From NCBI RefSeq assembly GCF_023074185.1, contig NZ_JADPKY010000006.1, forward strand, positions 1 through 64,000: a DNA stretch of 64,000 nucleotides, read 5' to 3'. The position numbers and the translations under genes were made by a program. The DNA is from Bradyrhizobium sp. 132. Lineage in GTDB: Bacteria > Pseudomonadota > Alphaproteobacteria > Rhizobiales > Xanthobacteraceae. Below are positions 59,866-64,000 of the stretch, piece by piece; positions within the stretch are counted from its first letter, which is position 1, and each line of letters opens with the position of its first letter. The notes under the pieces were generated by a model. It made no database searches, was not told the origin of the DNA, and saw nothing but the letters and a program-made list of their open reading frames with translations.

Positions 59866-61554
59866 TCACACCCGCGTCATATCGAATTTCGGCTTCTGGC
59901 CGCTGCCGTAGCGGCGCAGCGCGCCTTCCTCGCCGACCGCGTTCGGGCGCTGGAAGATCCAATTCTGCCACGCGGTGAGACGCGAGAAGATTTTCGATTC
60001 CATCGTCTCGGGGCCGACGAAGCGCAGGCTGGCTTCCATGCCGGTGAGGCTGTCGGGCGAGAAGCTGGCGCGCTCCTCCAGGAACACGCGGACCTCGTCG
60101 TCCCAGTCGATGTCGTCGAGCGCGAAGGTGACGAGACCAAGCTCTTCGGCCTGCTCGGCGTCCAGAGCCGTGCCCATCGTGGCTTCCGCGCGTTCCACAT
60201 CGGACGGGTCGGCCTGGAAGCGCGACTGAAGCCGCGTCAGGCCATGGCTCATCGGATACGGGCCGAAATTCATCGCTGACAGCTCGATCGACGGCGGCGG
60301 GCGGTTGTCGCCCTGGCGCGTGCCGATCAGCATGTAGGAGCGGTCGGCGGCGAAGACGAGCTCGGCGAGCGTGCCGGCAAAGCAGGAGCCGGGCTCGACC
60401 AGCGTCACCAGCGTGCGCGAGGTGACGTCGATGCGCTTCAAGACGCGCTTCCAGTAATGCCTGATCTCGTTGACCAGCCAGTGCGCCTTGTTGGCTTCGA
60501 GGAAGGCATCGCAGGCGAGCACATGGGCGCGATCGCCGTGACTCTTGAACACCAGCATGGCGATCTCGAGCTCGTTGATGCGCAGATGCAGGATCGCGTC
60601 GTCGAGTTCGCGCGCCACCTGGAGCGGCCAGAACGCGACACCCTGCGCCATCATGCCGTCGATGTCGGCGGGCGGCGCGGCTTCAGGCGCCTTGATCGAG
60701 ATCGTGGCGATGCGCGCGGCGCGGTCGATATCGACGGTGACAAAGCCATAGCGCAGGCTGGTCTCGTCGATGACGCGCTTGAGCGGGGAGAGAGCAATGC
60801 CCTTGCCGCTTCCGTTGCGCTTCGACGCAGCCGCAAACTCCCTGGCACGCTCGACGACCCTGCCTTCGAGCTTGCTGTTCGGCGCGATCTCGTCGACCAA
60901 GCGCCATTGCACGGCGCGCTTGCCCTTGACGCCTTCCTCGATGGTGCAGAAGAAGTCGGCATGGTCGCGGCGCACCTTGCGCTTGTCGACCACGCGCGTG
61001 AGGCCGCCGGTGCCGGGCAGCACCGCCAGCAGCGGCACTTCGGGCAAGGCAACGGCAGATGCGCCGTCATCGGCGAGCATGATGTAGTCGGTGGCGAGCG
61101 CAAGCTCATAGCCGCCGCCGGCGGCCGAGCCGTTTACCACCGTAATGAAGCGCTGGCCGGAATTCTCCGACGAGTCTTCCATGCCGTTGCGGGTCTCGTT
61201 GGTGAACTTGCAGAAGTTGACCTTGTGGGCGTGGGTCGAGCCGGCGAGCATGCGGATGTTGGCGCCGGCGCAGAACACGCGGTTCTTGGCCGAGCGCATC
61301 ACCACGACCTTCACGTCGGGGTGCTCGAAGCGCAGCCGCTGCACCACGTCCGCAAGCTCGATATCAACGCCGAGATCGTAGGAGTTGAGCTTGAGCAGAT
61401 AGCCCTCGAACAGGCCGCCGTTCTCGTCGACGTCCATGGTCAGGGTAGCGACGTCACCGTCGACCGCGAGCTTCCAGTGCCGGTAGCGGGACGGTTCGGT
61501 CTGGAAATCGATGAATGTCGCGCCGCCTGCGAGGCGCCGATCTTCCCCGGCCAT
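59866..61554 (-). CDS. boxC: 2,3-epoxybenzoyl-CoA dihydrolase BoxC
   Basis: A 562-residue crotonase-superfamily enzyme that opens the epoxidised ring with water, giving an aliphatic CoA semialdehyde and formate. The N-terminal half has the first crotonase unit ('VVVMRSAKNRVFCAGANIRML', 'ITVVNGSAAGGGYELALATDYIMLADDG'); the C-terminal half has a second, degenerate unit, as in known BoxC. Length is normal. The start at 61554 is preceded by AAGGGTGG. A palindromic TGCA-N6-TGCA site is 45-64 bases upstream. Confidence 0.95.
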   Translation of the reverse strand: MAGEDRRLAGGATFIDFQTEPSRYRHWKLAVDGDVATLTMDVDENGGLFEGYLLKLNSYDLGVDIELADVVQRLRFEHPDVKVVVMRSAKNRVFCAGANIRMLAGSTHAHKVNFCKFTNETRNGMEDSSENSGQRFITVVNGSAAGGGYELALATDYIMLADDGASAVALPEVPLLAVLPGTGGLTRVVDKRKVRRDHADFFCTIEEGVKGKRAVQWRLVDEIAPNSKLEGRVVERAREFAAASKRNGSGKGIALSPLKRVIDETSLRYGFVTVDIDRAARIATISIKAPEAAPPADIDGMMAQGVAFWPLQVARELDDAILHLRINELEIAMLVFKSHGDRAHVLACDAFLEANKAHWLVNEIRHYWKRVLKRIDVTSRTLVTLVEPGSCFAGTLAELVFAADRSYMLIGTRQGDNRPPPSIELSAMNFGPYPMSHGLTRLQSRFQADPSDVERAEATMGTALDAEQAEELGLVTFALDDIDWDDEVRVFLEERASFSPDSLTGMEASLRFVGPETMESKIFSRLTAWQNWIFQRPNAVGEEGALRRYGSGQKPKFDMTRV

Positions 61555-61598
61555 GGGCCACCCTTGAGCTTGTCTATGCGTTTTGGCTGTCGCGTTAG

Positions 61599-61618
61599 AT
61601 GCACAATAGTGCATCTTT
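61599..61618 (-). promoter_or_regulatory. Candidate BoxR operator upstream of boxC
   Basis: AGATGCAC and GTGCATCT are perfect 8-base arms over the four-base centre AATA. They include TGCA-CAATAG-TGCA (61602-61615). TGCA repeats spaced by six bases are the known recognition pattern of the BzdR/BoxR regulators of benzoyl-CoA pathways. A half-match TGCA-N6-TTCA lies at 61651-61664. Placement fits control of boxC. BoxR itself is not in the window. Confidence 0.65.
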
Positions 61619-61848
61619 TTGGGCGCGTCTAGCCCTTAACGGACGAGGCATGCACTTTGTTTCATGACCCCCGCTGGGATCACGCGCCGGCGCTGAGCGC
61701 GATCCAGTCGGCTTTGGACAGTTGCGGCCTGCCGAGCTTGGCTTGAAGCAGGCCGTCAGCGCCGGGACCGGAAAGCGCTGCGCGAGTTCAGCGCGCGCAT
61801 TGGATCACTCGCGTTCGAAGGCACATTCATCGATGTGCCTCCGCAACG

Positions 61849-62667
61849 TCATGCGGCGCGTCCCTGGAGTCCCTGATCGTCGCGCAGGGCCGCTTTTGCA
61901 AATTGCTCAATAGCGTCAAGCGTCGTCCCCGGCGCTTCACGATGCGGGGAATGTCCCGCGTCTGAAATGACTTTCAAATCTACCGGACAATAACACTCTT
62001 CCTGCGCGATTTCGAGCTGACGCAATGTCCCATATTGATCGTCCCGGCCTTGCAGGATCAGCAAAGGGACGCGGATGTAGGCGAGAGACTCGGAAATATC
62101 CCAGTCGCGGAATTTCGGATCGAGCCAGGCGCCGTTCCAGCCCTGGAAGGCGTTGTCGACGTCCTTGTGCCAGCGCGCGAGTTTTGCCTTCAGGTCGGTG
62201 GTCTCAAATGCCGTCTTGATGTCCGCAATCGACTTCACCGAGATGTCCTCAACGATGAAATGCGGCGCGATCAGCACGAGCCCGCTCAGGCGATGATCCT
62301 GATGCGCGCCGGCATAGATCGTCGCGATCGAGGCGCCGTCGGAATGGCCGAGCAGGAGGCCACGCTTGAAGCCGATCGCATCGAGCACCTTCGGCAGCAC
62401 GTCCAGCGCCTCGCGCTCCATATAGTCGAGCGGCCGCGGCAGCGCAACCTTGCTCGACTGGCCGTAGCCCGCACGCGAATAGACGAAGATGCCGGCGGAG
62501 GTCGCCTGCTGCAGCTTTTCCGGGAAGTCGCCCCAGAGCCCGACCGAGCCGAGGCCTTCATGCAGCATGACGATGGTCGGTGCGTCCGCGGTTTGTGGCG
62601 CCAGCCATTTGTATTCGAGGCTGGCGTTGCCGATGCTGAGGAAGCCGGTGGGGGTGAGGTCGGTCAT
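61849..62667 (-). CDS. Alpha/beta hydrolase of the box cluster
   Basis: A 272-residue alpha/beta-hydrolase-fold protein. It shows 'TIVMLHEGLGSVGLWGDFPEKL' (oxyanion strand), nucleophile Ser in 'LLLGHSDGASIATI' (GxSxG), Asp in 'ILQGRDDQYGTLRQL' and His in 'ISDAGHSPHREAP'. Hydrolases of this kind recur in aerobic box clusters, where a thioesterase or salvage role has been suggested. The role here is inferred. It starts eight bases after the benzoate-CoA ligase stop, so the two are co-transcribed; boxC follows after 294 bases with the operator. Confidence 0.88.
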   Translation of the reverse strand: MTDLTPTGFLSIGNASLEYKWLAPQTADAPTIVMLHEGLGSVGLWGDFPEKLQQATSAGIFVYSRAGYGQSSKVALPRPLDYMEREALDVLPKVLDAIGFKRGLLLGHSDGASIATIYAGAHQDHRLSGLVLIAPHFIVEDISVKSIADIKTAFETTDLKAKLARWHKDVDNAFQGWNGAWLDPKFRDWDISESLAYIRVPLLILQGRDDQYGTLRQLEIAQEECYCPVDLKVISDAGHSPHREAPGTTLDAIEQFAKAALRDDQGLQGRAA

Positions 62668-62675
62668 GCTGTTAC

Positions 62676-64000
62676 TCAATTCGCCCCGTCCCGCAGCTTG
62701 AACCGCTGGATCTTGCCCGTCGCCGTCTTCGGCAAAGAGTCCACCACGTCGATCCAGCGCGGATATTTCCATGGGCCGATCTTCTGCTTGACGTGCTCCT
62801 TGAGCATCTCCTGCAAGTCCGTCGTCGTCGCGCCGGGACGCAGCACGACGAAGGCCTTCGGCTTCAGCAGCCCTTCCGGATCGGCTTCGGGCACGACGGC
62901 GGCTTCCAGCACGGCGGGATGCGTGATCAGCGCGCTCTCGACCTCGAACGGCGAGACCCAGATGCCGGAGACCTTGAACATGTCGTCGGCGCGGCCGCAG
63001 AAGGTGTAGCGGCCCTCGCCATCCCTGACATATTTGTCGCCGGTGCGGGTCCAAGGGCCTTCAAATGTGCGGCGGCTCTTGTGGCGCTGGTTCCAGTAGC
63101 CCTCGCCGGCAGAGGGCGCGTCAACCAACAGCTCGCCGACCTCGCCGTCGGCGACATCCTGGCCGGCCTCGTTGACGAGCCGCACTGCATAGCCCGGCAC
63201 CGGCTTGCCGGAGAAACCGTATTTGATGTCGCCGGGCGCATTCGACAGGAAGATGTGCAACAGCTCGGTCGAGCCGACGCCGTCGAGAATGTCGACGTTG
63301 AAGCGCGCCTTCCAGCTGTTGCCGACGGATTCAGGGAGCGCCTCGCCGGCCGAGGTGCAGATGCGCAAAGATTTGCCGCCACGCTCGCTCTTCATCGCCT
63401 CGTCGTTGAGCATCGCCGCGAACAATGTCGGCACGCCGTAGAAGATCGAAGGATTGTAGCGGTTCATCAGGTCGAACATGCGCGCTGGCGTCGGCCGTTC
63501 GCTGTTGAGCACCACGGTGGCACCGACCGACATCGGAAAGGTCAGCGCATTGCCGAGGCCGTAGGCGAAGAACAGCTTTGCCGCAGAAAGACAAACGTCG
63601 TTCTCGCGGATGCCAAGCACCTGGTTCGCGTAAGTATCGGCGGTCGCCTGCAGGTTCGAATGGATGTGGCGCACGCCCTTGGGCATGCCGGTCGAGCCTG
63701 AGGAATAGAGCCAGAACGCCGGCTCGTCGGGATGCGTCGCGGCGGTCGTGAACTGGTCGCTCTCGCCCGCGAGCTCTTCAGCGAGCTGCTTGTGGCCGTT
63801 GAGCTTGGCGCCGGACACCACGACATGCTCGAGATCGGGCATGCGGCCGACGACGTCCTTGATGACGGGATAGAGCGCCTCGGAGACAAACAGCACGCGC
63901 GCGCGGCAGTCGGCGAGGATGTAGGCGTATTGATCTGATGTCAGCAGCGTGTTCAGCGGCACCGGCACGATGCCGGCGCGGATCGCACCCTGGAACACGA
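62676..64000 (-). CDS. Benzoate-CoA ligase, 5' end beyond the window
   Basis: At least 440 residues of an adenylate-forming ligase; the start lies past position 64000, so roughly the first 80 residues are missing. The AMP-binding motif is 'YSSGSTGMPKGV'; 'GVGSTELLHIFLSN' and 'WTRTGDKYVRDGEGRYTFCGRADDMFKVSG' are typical, and the catalytic lysine is in 'PKTATGKIQRFKLRD'. Benzoate-CoA ligase (BclA/BadA type) fits best, given the adjacent hydrolase, boxC and boxB. It makes benzoyl-CoA from benzoate, ATP and CoA. Confidence 0.92.
   Translation of the reverse strand, partial: VFQGAIRAGIVPVPLNTLLTSDQYAYILADCRARVLFVSEALYPVIKDVVGRMPDLEHVVVSGAKLNGHKQLAEELAGESDQFTTAATHPDEPAFWLYSSGSTGMPKGVRHIHSNLQATADTYANQVLGIRENDVCLSAAKLFFAYGLGNALTFPMSVGATVVLNSERPTPARMFDLMNRYNPSIFYGVPTLFAAMLNDEAMKSERGGKSLRICTSAGEALPESVGNSWKARFNVDILDGVGSTELLHIFLSNAPGDIKYGFSGKPVPGYAVRLVNEAGQDVADGEVGELLVDAPSAGEGYWNQRHKSRRTFEGPWTRTGDKYVRDGEGRYTFCGRADDMFKVSGIWVSPFEVESALITHPAVLEAAVVPEADPEGLLKPKAFVVLRPGATTTDLQEMLKEHVKQKIGPWKYPRWIDVVDSLPKTATGKIQRFKLRDGAN

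Overview
The window looks like chromosomal DNA of a Bradyrhizobium-type alphaproteobacterium (order Hyphomicrobiales). This is inferred, not measured. The coding DNA is GC-rich. The gene content includes a GcrA cell-cycle regulator, a class I lysyl-tRNA synthetase, a SAM-II riboswitch before an O-succinylhomoserine sulfhydrylase gene, an aerobic benzoyl-CoA (box) pathway, and a Pho/Pst block in the order phoR-pstSCAB-phoU-phoB. Intergenic spaces hold several families of dispersed palindromic repeats of the kind common in Bradyrhizobium and Rhodopseudomonas. No IS element, prophage, CRISPR array or conjugation gene was seen.

Layout. 1-9.4 kb: an orphan Tat-exported solute-binding protein, a TPR methyltransferase, an overlapping DNA exonuclease/ATP-dependent ligase pair, a small membrane protein, a metallo-beta-lactamase-fold hydrolase, a MATE exporter, and pyrD with a DUF952 gene. 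9.6-18.2 kb: an S24-like regulator lacking the expected serine, lysK, a family 3 binding protein, a SCO copper protein, small hypotheticals, a flavin dehydrogenase, a depolymerase-like esterase and RidA. 18.2-27 kb: a minus-strand sugar cluster running lacI-xylB-xylA-ABC ATPase-permease-binding protein-aldo/keto reductase-amidohydrolase. 27-31.8 kb: DUF1003, two decayed genes (GNAT and XRE/cupin remnants), tRNA-Gly, ogt, an AraC regulator, VOC, SRPBCC and a Met/Gly-rich exported protein. 31.8-37.7 kb: a second MATE exporter, an unknown 350-residue protein, a PAS-only protein, a fused double dCTP-deaminase-like protein, and metZ under a SAM-II riboswitch with an adjacent terminator. 37.7-45.8 kb: an opgC/SGNH/SGNH operon, apaG, hslO, argF-argD and gcrA. 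45.9-53.7 kb: the phosphate regulon and a flippase-like membrane protein. 54.2-58.1 kb: a membrane protein, a BON/OmpA protein, a polysaccharide deacetylase and an SDR. 58.3-64 kb: boxB, boxC, an alpha/beta hydrolase and a benzoate-CoA ligase truncated by the window edge.

How genes work together. PhoR/PhoB sense phosphate and PstSCAB imports it, with PhoU as modulator; a Pho box lies upstream of pstS. XylA and XylB take xylose to xylulose-5-phosphate, fed by an ABC importer whose ATPase is a single domain, as in the rhizobial Frc importer. Benzoate-CoA ligase activates benzoate, and BoxB/BoxC epoxidise and hydrolytically open the ring; a perfect TGCA-N6-TGCA palindrome before boxC is a candidate BoxR operator. 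ArgD and ArgF serve arginine synthesis.

The observations most worth a second look are the SAM-II riboswitch joined to mutually exclusive hairpins, the box operator, the decaying XRE-cupin/GNAT pair, the OpgC/SGNH operon with a possibly inactive paralogue, a structured repeat before apaG, and the S24-like regulator with alanine at the expected nucleophile position.
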